Assembly (NCBI GenBank): GCA_018242425.1
Contig: JAFEBX010000003.1
Location: forward strand, 248,001 to 312,000
Direction: 5' to 3'
DNA from: Pseudomonadota bacterium
GTDB taxonomy: Bacteria; Pseudomonadota; Gammaproteobacteria; Xanthomonadales; Xanthomonadaceae
DNA: 64,000 nucleotides
Below, one piece after another: positions 32,129-41,658 of this stretch; position 1 is the stretch's first letter, and every line of letters begins with the position of its first letter. The notes under the pieces were generated by a model, which had not been told where the DNA came from, did no database searches, and was given only the letters and a program-made list of their open reading frames with translations. Made by a program: the position numbers and the translations under genes.

Positions 32129-33007
32129 ATGAACATGAAGAAGATCCTCGGCACCAGCAGCGCCCCCGGCCGGCATTGGGTCGGCGACGGCTTCCCCGTC
32201 CACGGCATGTTCGGCTACAGCGGCCCGGGCGTCGCCCAGCGCAGTCCGTTCCTGATGCTGGACTACGCCGCGCCCACCGAATTTCCGCCCAACACCGGCT
32301 ATCGCCGTGGCGTCGGCCAGCATCCGCATCGTGGTTTCGAAACCGTCACGATTGTCTACGACGGCGAAGTCGAACATCGCGACTCCACCGGACAGGGTGG
32401 CGTGATCGGTCGCGGCGACGTCCAGTGGATGACCGCCGGCGGCGGCATCCTCCATGAAGAATTCCATTCGCACGAATACAGCCGCACCGGTGGTCCGTTC
32501 GAAATGGTGCAGCTGTGGGTGAACCTGCCGGCGCGCGACAAGATGACGCCCGGCGGCTACCAGGCCATCACCGACGGCCAGATCCCGGCGCGCGCCTTGC
32601 CGAACGACGCAGGCACCGTGCGCGTGATCGCCGGCAATTACGACGACGGTTCGAAAGGACCCGCCAGCACCTTCACCCCGATGAATGTCTGGGACCTGCG
32701 CATCGCCGCCGGCAAGACCGTCGACCTGCCACAGCCGGAAGGCTGGACCACCCTGCTGGTGGTACTGGCGGGCACCGTGCAGGTGAACGGAGAATCGGTG
32801 TTGCGCGAAGCGCAGATGGCGACGCTGTCGACCGAAGGCGCGGGCGTGACGATCGAAGCCAACAGCGACGCCAAGGTGCTGCTGCTTGCCGGCGAACCGA
32901 TCGACGAGCCGGTGGTCGGCTACGGTCCGTTCGTGATGAACACCGAGGCGCAGATCGCCGAAGCCATCCGCGATTTCAACACCGGAAAGTTCGGCCAGAT
33001 GCATTGA
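32129..33007 (+). CDS. Pirin-family cupin protein
   Basis: 292 residues. The pirin N-terminal cupin contains the metal ligands in HPHRGFETVTIVYDGEVEHRDS and the later TAGGGILHEEFHS (His and Glu), followed by a C-terminal cupin half. Bacterial pirins can act as quercetin dioxygenase or as iron-dependent sensors. The first Met of MNMKK at 32129 was taken as the start. It is divergent from the LysR gene, which probably controls it. Confidence 0.88.
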   Translation: MNMKKILGTSSAPGRHWVGDGFPVHGMFGYSGPGVAQRSPFLMLDYAAPTEFPPNTGYRRGVGQHPHRGFETVTIVYDGEVEHRDSTGQGGVIGRGDVQWMTAGGGILHEEFHSHEYSRTGGPFEMVQLWVNLPARDKMTPGGYQAITDGQIPARALPNDAGTVRVIAGNYDDGSKGPASTFTPMNVWDLRIAAGKTVDLPQPEGWTTLLVVLAGTVQVNGESVLREAQMATLSTEGAGVTIEANSDAKVLLLAGEPIDEPVVGYGPFVMNTEAQIAEAIRDFNTGKFGQMH

Positions 33008-33027
33008 TCGCAGTGCGCTGAGGTCAT

Positions 33028-33073
33028 CCCCATTGCACATGTCGCGGGCTAGACTTGCGGCCTGGCAATGGGG
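33028..33073 (+). promoter_or_regulatory. 9-bp inverted repeat leading into a ribosome binding site
   Basis: CCCCATTGC (33028-33036) and GCAATGGGG (33065-33073) are exact complements with 28 bases between. The right arm runs into the GGGGAGAG ribosome binding site of the gene starting at 33084, so folding would partly hide it. Confidence 0.4.
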
Positions 33074-33083
33074 AGAGCCGACG

Positions 33084-35249
33084 ATGTCGAAACACGTTTG
33101 CGCTGGCAGTTTGCTGGCTCTGGGATTGCTCGCTGCCAGCACGCAGGCGCACGCCAGCGGTGATTCCGGCTGCGACGTGCAGCCCGGCCTGCAACATCGT
33201 GCCTATGCCTCCTGCAGCGACCTGGTGCTGGTCAGCCCGGGCAATGACACCCGCCTCAACATGCTGTTGCTGCTCGCCGATCGCGGTCGCGTGCAACCGG
33301 CGATGACCAGGAACGAGGCCCCAAGCTATGGGCCTCCGGCTCCCGCAGCGATGCTGTCGTGGTCGGCACTGTCCGCCGAGACCGGCAACGATGCCACCAA
33401 GTCCAATTCCGACGCATCAACAGATTCCGGCAATGCCGACAGTTCCAGTGGCCGCTGCGTCAGCAATCGCGGTGGCGCCGATGCCTTCCGCCAGGCGTTG
33501 CAGGCCGATGGCGCCCTGGCCGCCGACGAACGCAAGTTGCTGGCGGATGCGCGGGCACAAATTGCCGCCGCCTGCGGTGATCCCGCCAAGACCGCCGCGT
33601 TGCTCGACGGCGTGCTCGCAAGGATGCAGGGTGCGAGCGGCAAGGCCTTCGCCGCTTACCTGATGAGCGCGGCAGTCTTCTACGGTCCGGATCCCGGCGC
33701 CGCGCGTCCCGCCTTCCAGTCGTTGTCCGAAGTGAAACAGCCGTGGGTGCGCGAAGCCGCGACCTACATGCTGGCGCGCACCGATCTCAACGTCGCCCAA
33801 CTCAATGCCTTCGGCGACTACGGCAATTTCGATGCGGAAAAAGTCGATCAGGCGGCACTCACACGCGCCCGCGACGGCATGCAGCGCTACCTGAAGTCGT
33901 ATCCCAAAGGCGCCTACGCGACATCCGCAAGCGGACTGATGCGTCGCGTCGAGTGGCTGGGTGGCAACGACACCGCTGCCGCGAACACCTATGCCGCTGC
34001 GTTGGCGCAACCCGGCAATGGCGCGGCCTACGTCGATCTGCTCAACGAAATCGATATCCGCCTGTTGCCGACCACGCAAAACGGCGCGACCAAGCCGTTG
34101 AAGACGCGCGATCCGCTGCTGCTCGCAGTCGATGACCTCTGGCGCATGCGCCTCGAACGCAAGACCGATCCCAAGCTCTACCTGCCGGCCGATGAACTCG
34201 CTGCGCAACAGCCTGTGTTCTCCGCTGATCCCGCGCTGTTCCGCTACCTGCAGGCGGCGCACGCCTATCACGTGCAACAGCAACCCGCGCAGGTGTTGAA
34301 GCTGCTGCCCGCGAGCGAACCGCGCAAGGGCATGGGCTATGTCGACTTCAGCACGCAACTGCTGCGACTGATGGCGATGGACGATCTCGGCCAGTCCGGC
34401 GTGCGCGAAGGCTTGCTGAAACTGCTGCCGGTGGCGACGCGTGCCTACCAACGCGAAACGCTGGAACTGGCGCTGGCGATCCACGACGAACGCCACCAGT
34501 CGCTGGGCAAGGTGTTCGCCGGCGACAGCCAGGTGCGCGATCCCGCGATCCGCCGCATCCTGCTGGAAAACATCGCCGGGCCGGAGCTGCTGCAGCAACA
34601 GGCGGCGAACGCCAGGGTTCCGGCCGCCGAACGCAACGTCGCGCTGTTCGTGCTGCTCTATCGCAACCTGCTCGGCGGCCGTTACGCCGAATTCAACCAG
34701 TGGCTGTCGCGTGTCCCGGCAGATGCGAAGCCACAGGCCGACAGTTACCAGTTGCTGTATCCGGTGCCATCGCTCGGCGTATTCCGCTGGGCCGGCAACG
34801 ACAAGGGCTATGCCTGCCCGGCACTGTCGGCGATCACCGCGACGCTTGCCCGCACGCCCGATGATGCCCACGCCGGGCTTTGCGTCGGCGAATTCCTGCG
34901 CCTCAACGGCTTCGACCACATCCCGCTGGCCGCACCCAACACACAGGAACGCGAGTGGCGCAAGACGCTGTCGACTTCGCGGCAGCAACTCGGGACCACG
35001 CCGCTGCTGTTCCCGGGCAACCAGCACGATCGCCAGTCGATCTATCGCCGGGTGATGGCCGATGCCAATGCCAGCAGCGACGACCGCGCCTACGCGCTGG
35101 TCCGTGCGATCCGCTGCTACGCCCCCAGCGGCAGCAACGACTGCGGCGGCGATGATGTCCCGACCTCCGAACGCAAGCGCTGGTTCACCACGCTCAAGAC
35201 CAGCTACAAGTCATCGCGCTGGGCGTCTTCGGTGGAACATTACTGGTAA
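33084..35249 (+). CDS. Large exported protein of unknown function
   Basis: 721 residues from the ATG at 33084, which has a GGGGAGAG ribosome binding site and gives a signal peptide ending QAHA (about residue 24). Repeated helical segments rich in Ala and Leu suggest a TPR- or HEAT-like solenoid, but no repeat unit is clear enough to name. A Cys pair near each end of the chain could form disulfides. I do not recognise the family. It is two bases upstream of a DUF3142 lipoprotein gene and the two probably function together. Confidence 0.7.
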   Translation: MSKHVCAGSLLALGLLAASTQAHASGDSGCDVQPGLQHRAYASCSDLVLVSPGNDTRLNMLLLLADRGRVQPAMTRNEAPSYGPPAPAAMLSWSALSAETGNDATKSNSDASTDSGNADSSSGRCVSNRGGADAFRQALQADGALAADERKLLADARAQIAAACGDPAKTAALLDGVLARMQGASGKAFAAYLMSAAVFYGPDPGAARPAFQSLSEVKQPWVREAATYMLARTDLNVAQLNAFGDYGNFDAEKVDQAALTRARDGMQRYLKSYPKGAYATSASGLMRRVEWLGGNDTAAANTYAAALAQPGNGAAYVDLLNEIDIRLLPTTQNGATKPLKTRDPLLLAVDDLWRMRLERKTDPKLYLPADELAAQQPVFSADPALFRYLQAAHAYHVQQQPAQVLKLLPASEPRKGMGYVDFSTQLLRLMAMDDLGQSGVREGLLKLLPVATRAYQRETLELALAIHDERHQSLGKVFAGDSQVRDPAIRRILLENIAGPELLQQQAANARVPAAERNVALFVLLYRNLLGGRYAEFNQWLSRVPADAKPQADSYQLLYPVPSLGVFRWAGNDKGYACPALSAITATLARTPDDAHAGLCVGEFLRLNGFDHIPLAAPNTQEREWRKTLSTSRQQLGTTPLLFPGNQHDRQSIYRRVMADANASSDDRAYALVRAIRCYAPSGSNDCGGDDVPTSERKRWFTTLKTSYKSSRWASSVEHYW

Positions 35250-35251
35250 GG

Positions 35252-35977
35252 ATGATGATGCCTCGCGCGCTGGCTGCAGTCGTCGCCGCCTGCGCGCTGT
35301 GCATTGCGCTGGCCGGTTGCACGCGCGCGCCCGAGGCCGTGGTGCGCGCGGAGAACCACGATGCGTTCTGGCTGTGGGCCGGCGTCCAGCCACAACCGGT
35401 GCTCGATCGCGCACGCACGCTCTACCTGCTGGAGGGCGAAATCATCGGCGGCGAACCCGCGCACCTGCAGCGGCGCCTGGCAGCGACACCACGTGTCACC
35501 CACGCCGATACCTGGATCGTCTATCGCGCCGACACCCTGGCGTGGTCGGATGACGTCATTCCCGCAATCCGCGGCGACATCGCGCGCTGGCGCGGCAACG
35601 GCAATCGCGTCATCGGCGTGCAGCTCGATTTCGACGCCCGCACCCGCCATCTCGATCGCTACGCCGACTTCCTGCGCAGCCTGCGCGCGCAGCTGCCGCG
35701 CGACACGAAGCTGGGCGTCACCGGATTGATGGACTGGAGCGCCAATGGCGATCCCGCGCAACTCGCCCGGCTGGCCGGCGTCGTCGATGAGGTGGTGGTG
35801 CAGACCTACCAGGGCCGCGCCACCATTCCCGGCTACGGGAAATATCTCGAACGCCTACGCGGCTTCCCGATCCCGTTCCGCATCGGGCTGGTGCAGGGCG
35901 GCGAATGGCATGCGCCGCCCGCGTTGCCGACGAATCCGAACTTCCGCGGCTACGTGGTGTTCCTGGTCAACCCATAG
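35252..35977 (+). CDS. DUF3142 lipoprotein
   Basis: 241 residues. A lipoprotein signal ends in the lipobox IALAGC (Cys at about residue 24). The mature part contains HDAFWLWAGVQPQ and the barrel strands VIGVQLDFDART and LGVTGLMDW with acidic residues that look like a TIM-barrel glycosidase site. This matches the DUF3142 family. No reaction is known to me. It directly follows the 721-residue exported protein and is convergent with the alcohol dehydrogenase, overlapping it by 11 bases. Confidence 0.8.
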   Translation: MMMPRALAAVVAACALCIALAGCTRAPEAVVRAENHDAFWLWAGVQPQPVLDRARTLYLLEGEIIGGEPAHLQRRLAATPRVTHADTWIVYRADTLAWSDDVIPAIRGDIARWRGNGNRVIGVQLDFDARTRHLDRYADFLRSLRAQLPRDTKLGVTGLMDWSANGDPAQLARLAGVVDEVVVQTYQGRATIPGYGKYLERLRGFPIPFRIGLVQGGEWHAPPALPTNPNFRGYVVFLVNP

Positions 35978-37016
35978 TCGCGCTGTCGATCACGAAGCGG
36001 TACTTCACGTCGCTCTTGAGCATGCGTTCGTAGGCCTTGTCGATATCCTGCGCGCTGACCATCTCGATATCCGAAACCACGCCATGCTCGGCGCAGAAAT
36101 CGAGCATCTCCTGCGTCTCGGCGATGCCGCCGATCAGTGAGCCGGCGATCGCACGACGCTTGAAGATCAGGTTGGCGACGTTCGGGGAAGGATGCGCGTG
36201 CTCGGGAACGCCGACCAGTACCAGTGTTCCATCGCGCTTGAGCAGCGAGGTGAAGGCATCGAGATCATGGCTGGCGGCGACGGTATCGAGGATGAAGTCG
36301 AAACTGTTGGCATGCGCCTTCATTTCGTCGGCATTGCGCGACACCACCACCTCGTCGGCACCCAGCGCCTTCGCATCCGCGCGCTTGCCTTCCGAGGTGG
36401 TGAAGGCGACCACGTGCGCGCCCATCGCATGCGCCAGCTTCACGCCCATGTGGCCGAGCCCGCCGATGCCGACGACCCCGACCTTGCTGCCCGGCCCGAC
36501 TTTCCAGTGGCGCAACGGCGACCAGGTGGTGATGCCGGCGCACAGCAGCGGCGCGACCGCGGCAAGCTGTTCCTTCGGGTGACGAACCTGCAACACGAAT
36601 TTCTCGTCAACCACGATCCGCTGCGAATACCCGCCCAATGTGTGGCCCGGCGCATCGCGGGTCGGGCCGTTGTAGGTGCCGACGAAACCGTTCTCGCAGA
36701 ATTGCTCCAGGCCTTCATCGCAGGCCGAACAATGCTGGCAACTGCCGACCAGGCAGCCGACGCCGACGGTATCGCCGACCTTGAATTTCGAGACATCGCT
36801 GCCGACCGCGCTGACGGTGCCGACGATCTCGTGGCCGGGCACGCAGGGATAGCGCGTGCCGCCCCATTCCGAGCGCGCGGTATGCAGGTCTGAATGGCAG
36901 ATGCCGCAATAGGCGATCTCGATCTGCACGTCGTGCGGGCCGGGCGCGCGTCGCGTGATATCCATCGCCTCGAAAGACTTGTCGGCGGCATGGACGCCGT
37001 AGGCTCGAGTGGTCAT
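35967..37016 (-). CDS. Zinc-dependent NAD(P) alcohol dehydrogenase (YahK/CAD-like)
   Basis: 349 residues of the medium-chain dehydrogenase family. Catalytic zinc ligands are in YCGICHSDLH (Cys) and VPGHEIVG (His); the structural zinc site is GSCQHCSACDEGLEQFC. The cofactor-binding motif GIGGLGHMGVKLAHAMGA follows. It reduces aldehydes or oxidises alcohols; close relatives are YahK-type aldehyde reductases and cinnamyl-alcohol dehydrogenases, usually NADPH-dependent. It is a stand-alone gene downstream of fis. Confidence 0.9.
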   Translation of the reverse strand: MTTRAYGVHAADKSFEAMDITRRAPGPHDVQIEIAYCGICHSDLHTARSEWGGTRYPCVPGHEIVGTVSAVGSDVSKFKVGDTVGVGCLVGSCQHCSACDEGLEQFCENGFVGTYNGPTRDAPGHTLGGYSQRIVVDEKFVLQVRHPKEQLAAVAPLLCAGITTWSPLRHWKVGPGSKVGVVGIGGLGHMGVKLAHAMGAHVVAFTTSEGKRADAKALGADEVVVSRNADEMKAHANSFDFILDTVAASHDLDAFTSLLKRDGTLVLVGVPEHAHPSPNVANLIFKRRAIAGSLIGGIAETQEMLDFCAEHGVVSDIEMVSAQDIDKAYERMLKSDVKYRFVIDSATMG

Positions 37017-37113
37017 GACTATTTCTCCGTGAGGATCCGCGCAGCATACGCCCGCGGGATGTCGCTGCCGCTCACGCCGCGGCAGCGCACGCTGACCGAC
37101 ACGCGCTGGGGCG

Positions 37114-37416
37114 TCAGCCGTTGTCGATGCCGTATTCGCGCAGCTTCTTGCGCAGGGTCGCGCGATGGATGCCGAGCATTTCGGCGGCGCGGCTCTGGTT
37201 GCCGTCGCAATGGCTCAACACCTCCACGAACAACGGCACTTCGACTTCGCGCATCACGACCGCATGCAGGTCAGTCACGCCGCAGCCGTCGAGATCGCGC
37301 AGGTAGCGACTGATCGAAGAGGCGACATGATCGCGCAGCGGCGTACGCGGATGACGGAGTTGGTCTTGGCGGTCAGGCACGGCGGTCGTCGGATCAGGCG
37401 CCGACGCACTACGCAC
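37114..37416 (-). CDS. fis: Nucleoid-associated protein Fis
   Basis: 100 residues, GTG start, the length of E. coli Fis (98). The helix-turn-helix [20 protein letters not shown] at the C terminus is diagnostic. It bends DNA, and activates rRNA promoters and site-specific recombination. It lies 15 bases downstream of the DUF3426 gene in a prmA / DUF3426 / fis operon. In relatives this is followed by purH-purD, which here are 11 kb away. Confidence 0.9.
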   Translation of the reverse strand: MRSASAPDPTTAVPDRQDQLRHPRTPLRDHVASSISRYLRDLDGCGVTDLHAVVMREVEVPLFVEVLSHCDGNQSRAAEMLGIHRATLRKKLREYGIDNG

Positions 37417-37431
37417 CAGCGGCTGATGAGT

Positions 37432-37995
37432 CTAGCGCGTGTTCGTGCCGTCTGCCGGCGGCAGCAGGGCAAAATCGAACGAGACCGCTTTTTGCGGCGG
37501 ATCCGTCACATTCAGCTGGACGGTAGCGGTCTGGCCACTGCCGATCGTCGCGGCGTGCGTGCCTGCCAGGTATTGCGACGCGGCATAACGCCCCTGCGCC
37601 ACCGGTACGCCATTGATGTCGGACAGCGTGAGCTGCAGCAACGGCCACGCCTGCGGCCAGCCCGCATCGTTGCGGAAACTTGCCTCCACCACCAGCACGC
37701 CGGGACGATCGGGCGCAGCGTGGATGCGATGGTCGACGATCTTCAGGCTCGAGGTATCGCTCCACGCCGGCACGGTGCAGGCGAGCACCTTGCAAGCGGT
37801 GACAGCCAGCGGGCGCGTCGAGGCATCGTTCGCCAACGCGGCGCGGCCACCGACCAGGACCTGCACCAGCAGCAAGACCAGCAACACGAACGCCAGCGGC
37901 CATGCCCAACGCGGCACCGGCAGTTTCGCGGGTTCGACGTCGGGCGTTTCGCGGGCAAAACGCGGGGTTGCGGAATCTTCGGCCATGCCCGTCAT
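37432..37995 (-). CDS. DUF3426 membrane-anchored protein without zinc ribbon
   Basis: 187 residues. One transmembrane helix (about 31-50, [19 protein letters not shown]) and a periplasmic beta domain of the DUF3426 type with [22 protein letters not shown]. Most relatives begin with an MJ0042 zinc-ribbon of about 40 residues followed by a linker; here only about 30 residues precede the helix and no CxxC pair is present. The start overlaps the prmA stop by ATGA. Function unknown. Confidence 0.8.
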   Translation of the reverse strand: MTGMAEDSATPRFARETPDVEPAKLPVPRWAWPLAFVLLVLLLVQVLVGGRAALANDASTRPLAVTACKVLACTVPAWSDTSSLKIVDHRIHAAPDRPGVLVVEASFRNDAGWPQAWPLLQLTLSDINGVPVAQGRYAASQYLAGTHAATIGSGQTATVQLNVTDPPQKAVSFDFALLPPADGTNTR

Positions 37996-38912
37996 TGTGC
38001 GCGACGCACGCCGTCGATGCGGATCCAGTCGTCCTGGCGGGCAACCTTCAGTTCATCGAACCACGCGGCATAGCGCTGCAGCAATTCATCCTCCTGGCCC
38101 GCGAGGATGCCGGACAAGGCGATGCGGGTGCCGGGTTCACAGTGATCCACCAATGTTTCCGCCAATGCATCGAGCGCGGAGGCGAGGATGTTCGCCACCA
38201 CCACCGGATAACGGCGTTGCGCGGCCTGCTCCGGCAACACCGCGTGCAATTGCGCGGCGATGCCATTGCGTTCGGCGTTGTCGTGGCTGGCGATGATCGC
38301 CTGTGGATCGTTGTCGATGCCGTCGGCGCGTGCGGCGCCCAGCTTGACCGCCGCCAATGCGAGGATGCCGCTGCCGCAACCGAAGTCGAGGACATCGCGG
38401 CCCTGCAACACGCCTTGCGTGGCGAGCGTGTCCAGCCATTCCAGGCACAGCGCGGTGGTCGGATGAGTACCGGAACCGAAGGCGAGGCCGGGATCGAGGC
38501 GGATGATCGCGGCGTCCACACCCGCTTCGGCGGGAACGTCGTGGTTCCACGGCACCACCCAGGTGCGCGCGCCGAAACGCATCGGCTTGAACTGGTCGAG
38601 CCACGCGCGTTCCCAGTCCTGGTCCTCGACCTTGCGAAATGTCGTTTGATCCCAGCGCAGGCCGGGATCGAAACTCTCGAGCGCGGCGAGCAGGGCCAGC
38701 GCATCGGTGTCGTCATCGAACAGCGCGGTCAGCGTCATCTGCTTCCACAGCGGCGTTTCGCCGACGCCGGGCTCGAAGATCGCCTGTTCGTCGGCGGTTT
38801 CGGCATCGGCGTCCTGCATCGTCACCGAGAGTGCGCCGAGATCTTCCAGCGCGCGTTCGCAACGCGGCTGTTCGGCCAGCGTGCAGGGCAATGTGAGTTC
38901 GAGCCAGGGCAT
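37992..38912 (-). CDS. prmA: Ribosomal protein L11 methyltransferase
   Basis: 306 residues, the usual length. PrmA trimethylates lysines and the N terminus of L11. An N-terminal substrate-recognition domain (1-130) precedes the SAM-binding core with [14 protein letters not shown] (about residue 170), and the NPPY-like motif is [26 protein letters not shown] is a further PrmA signature. It is followed directly by DUF3426 and fis. Confidence 0.93.
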   Translation of the reverse strand: MPWLELTLPCTLAEQPRCERALEDLGALSVTMQDADAETADEQAIFEPGVGETPLWKQMTLTALFDDDTDALALLAALESFDPGLRWDQTTFRKVEDQDWERAWLDQFKPMRFGARTWVVPWNHDVPAEAGVDAAIIRLDPGLAFGSGTHPTTALCLEWLDTLATQGVLQGRDVLDFGCGSGILALAAVKLGAARADGIDNDPQAIIASHDNAERNGIAAQLHAVLPEQAAQRRYPVVVANILASALDALAETLVDHCEPGTRIALSGILAGQEDELLQRYAAWFDELKVARQDDWIRIDGVRRAQ

Positions 38913-38916
38913 GTGA

Positions 38917-40095
38917 CTATTCTGCCGCGTCTTCGACCTGGACGTGGATCTGCGCCGCGCGCAAGGCCGCCAGATCGGAGGGACCGCCGTCCAGACGCAC
39001 CGAGCCGCGCGCGATCTCCACCTTCAGGTGCGGCACCGCTTCCGGGCGCACGCTCAGCACCATCGGCGCGAAAATTTCGCGCGCCTGACCCGTGTGGCGA
39101 ATCGCGCGGATCTGGGTGGCCTCGTCGCCGCCATCATCCTCGTGCACGCGCACGTTGGGAAAGCCGACGCCCTTGACCTCGCCCTGCAGATGCACGGCCT
39201 CGTCCTGTGCGGGATCAACGCGCACGTCGAGATTGGCGTTCTCCAGCTTCAGCACGTAATGCGTCAACGGATCCGTCATCGTCATTCTTACGTCGATGCG
39301 CTTGTGGAACGGCCGCACGAACAGCAATCCGGCCATCACCACGACGATAAGCGCGGCCAGCAAGGCATACCCCAGCCATGGCGGCCAGCGCGAGACCCAA
39401 GCGCGTGCGCGTTGTCCCGAGATCAATGCATGCGAGGTCAGTGCCGCGGACCAGGTCAGGATGCCCGACCACAGCACGTCGGAGAGGAAATGCGCGCCGG
39501 CGGCCATGCGCGCGCTGCCGATGGCGCCACCCAGCAGGAACGAACCCACGATGATCGCGACGCCGAGCGTGGGACGCGCCGCCATCACCGTGAGCCCGAT
39601 CGCGCCGACCGCGAATCCGACGGAGCAATGTCCGCACGGGAACGACTTGCCGACGCCGGGCGTGCCGAGATCGAGCGGCGGGCGATATTGCGCCTGGCCG
39701 CCGAATTCCTGCAGGGTGCGCGGGCGCGGGCGCCCGGTGTAGTCCTTGCCGATGCCGTTCACCAGCAGGCCGGTGCCGAGTGCGACCGTCGCCAGCGAGG
39801 TCAGCGCCATCTTGCGCACCAACGGATGCCTGCGCCAGCGCGGCACCGTGAAAGCAAGGATCGATGCCAGCACGATCAGCCACGACAGCGCCGAACCGAA
39901 GGCGTAGAGCGCCTTGTACGGCTGCCTGTTGCCCATCGGCCACGAGGCGTCGTAGCCGAGTTCGAACGGCGCCTGGCGATGGAAGTACGCGGCGGCGCGG
40001 ATGTCGAGATCGCCCAGCCAGAACGGCACGGTGCAGGCGATTGCAGCAACCGCCAGGACGATCCACGGCAACCACGCGCGCAGGCGCGGACTCAT
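38917..40095 (-). CDS. PAP2-type lipid phosphatase with extra C-terminal domain
   Basis: 392 residues. Five or six membrane helices contain the three PAP2 motifs: [10 protein letters not shown] (KX6RP), SFPCGHCS (PSGH-like, with Cys in place of Ser) and [16 protein letters not shown] (SRX5HX3D). After a last helix (about 255-275) there is a soluble part of 110 residues with beta-strand character and no recognised family. It follows and overlaps a GT39 glycosyltransferase gene by ATGA, a pairing seen around lipid A or undecaprenyl phosphate processing. Confidence 0.82.
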   Translation of the reverse strand: MSPRLRAWLPWIVLAVAAIACTVPFWLGDLDIRAAAYFHRQAPFELGYDASWPMGNRQPYKALYAFGSALSWLIVLASILAFTVPRWRRHPLVRKMALTSLATVALGTGLLVNGIGKDYTGRPRPRTLQEFGGQAQYRPPLDLGTPGVGKSFPCGHCSVGFAVGAIGLTVMAARPTLGVAIIVGSFLLGGAIGSARMAAGAHFLSDVLWSGILTWSAALTSHALISGQRARAWVSRWPPWLGYALLAALIVVVMAGLLFVRPFHKRIDVRMTMTDPLTHYVLKLENANLDVRVDPAQDEAVHLQGEVKGVGFPNVRVHEDDGGDEATQIRAIRHTGQAREIFAPMVLSVRPEAVPHLKVEIARGSVRLDGGPSDLAALRAAQIHVQVEDAAE

Positions 40096-41615
40096 GGCAA
40101 TGGCTCCGTGGTGACGTGGCGACGCACGCGCACCACCTGCACCACGCGCGGCGGCGCATCCATGCGTTGCACGCGGATCACGCCAAGCTCTTCGATGCGC
40201 TCATACGCTTTCGTCAACGCCGCCGGTTCGGGCACGACATCGCCGGTTGCGGCGGCGCGCGATCCATCCTGGCCACCGACGAATTCCACCCACAGGGCTT
40301 CCTGCGGCAGGCCGCGACGCGCGGTATCCATCTCGAACTGGTTGGTGATGCGACCGTCGACATCGAGCGCCGCCACCGGGTACGGGTGCGGTTGCACGTA
40401 ATAGGTCAGCTCCGCCAGCAACATGCGGTCCGACGACAGGATCGGCAAACCTCCCTGCTCCTGCGTCACCGGCTGCAACGCGCGGCCGAGTTCGCGCCAG
40501 CCGAGCACGCGCGCGTAGAGGTCGTTGCCGCTGCGCGACGGCGGATGGCCGAGCCTGGCGCCGATGTCGCGGTAATGGAGGATGCCGAGCTGCAGCACGA
40601 AGTTGAGCAGGATCACGCTCCACATCCACGCCGGCTTGCGGCCATCCAGCCACAACGCCAGCCACACGCTGCCGGCCGCATAGGCGGTCACCGCCCAGTT
40701 GGCGTTCGCCGCCGTCATCAGCGACAGCGCGAGCATCACCAGCAGGTAGGGAATGGTGAACGGTGCGAGGAAGCGCGCGTTGTCGCCGCGGTCACGCACC
40801 ATCAGCATCACCAGCAACGGGAACGCGATCAGCCCGAAGATGCCCCACTGCGCGCCGAGGAATTCGCCGAAGTGACCGAAGTGCAGGCCGGCCTTGCTGG
40901 CATTGGTGAGGTCGGCGGTGTGGCGCACCGTTTCGAATTGGTGCTGGATGTTCCAGGCGATGTTCGGCGCCATCAGTACCAGCACGATCGCCAGCGCGAT
41001 CCACGGCCCCTTGCCGCGCATCGGCATGGAATCACGACCCCGCCACAACACCCACGCCGTCATCGGCACGAAGACCAGCATGGTGTATTTCGCCAGTGCG
41101 CCGAGGCCGATCGCCACGCCCAGCCCGATCCACCACTTCAGCTCCCCTTGCGTGCGCGCCATCCACAACAGCCATAACGCCCACGACCATGCGACCAGCA
41201 GCAACGCATCCGGCGACAACACCCAGCCGCCCAGCGCCTGTCCGGGCATCGACAGGAACAGCGCAGCGGCGATCAGGCCGGTACGCGCGTTCTTCATCGC
41301 CGCGCCGAGTCGATACAGGCCGAGCGCGGCCATCGGGTAACCGAGCAATGCCGGCAATTTGACGCCGAGTTCGCCATCGCCGAGCACGAGGGTGCTGGCG
41401 CGCACCAGCCACGCCACCAGCGGCGGCTTGGAGTAGTAGCCGAAGGCGAGATCGCGCGACCACAACCAGTACTGCGCCTCGTCGACGAACAGGCTGTAGT
41501 CGTGGGCCCAGACGAAACCGATGCGGTACAGCAAGGTGCCGATGACCAGCAGGATCAGCCATGGCGCGATGCGCGCCTCTTCCTGTTCGAATGGCGAAGA
41601 CGTGGAAACGCTCAC
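40092..41615 (-). CDS. GT39/ArnT-like glycosyltransferase
   Basis: 507 residues from a GTG at 41615; longer openings upstream run through the polymerase gene in an unrelated frame. About a dozen membrane helices follow. DEAQYWLWSRDLAFGYYSKPPLVAWL (described by its Asp-Glu and Lys-Pro-Pro landmarks) is the catalytic first loop of dolichyl-mannose/ArnT-type GT-C enzymes. Such enzymes move sugars from polyprenyl phosphate to lipid or protein. The start codon is not certain because no strong ribosome binding site is seen. Confidence 0.78.
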   Translation of the reverse strand: MSVSTSSPFEQEEARIAPWLILLVIGTLLYRIGFVWAHDYSLFVDEAQYWLWSRDLAFGYYSKPPLVAWLVRASTLVLGDGELGVKLPALLGYPMAALGLYRLGAAMKNARTGLIAAALFLSMPGQALGGWVLSPDALLLVAWSWALWLLWMARTQGELKWWIGLGVAIGLGALAKYTMLVFVPMTAWVLWRGRDSMPMRGKGPWIALAIVLVLMAPNIAWNIQHQFETVRHTADLTNASKAGLHFGHFGEFLGAQWGIFGLIAFPLLVMLMVRDRGDNARFLAPFTIPYLLVMLALSLMTAANANWAVTAYAAGSVWLALWLDGRKPAWMWSVILLNFVLQLGILHYRDIGARLGHPPSRSGNDLYARVLGWRELGRALQPVTQEQGGLPILSSDRMLLAELTYYVQPHPYPVAALDVDGRITNQFEMDTARRGLPQEALWVEFVGGQDGSRAAATGDVVPEPAALTKAYERIEELGVIRVQRMDAPPRVVQVVRVRRHVTTEPLP

Positions 41616-41658
41616 GTGGGGAGGCGCCGTTGGAAAGGCGCAAGGATACCGCAGGCGC

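Noticed and set aside
33417..35027. Long open frame antisense to the 721-residue exported protein
   Set aside because: The plus-strand gene has a signal peptide and ribosome binding site; the reverse has neither.
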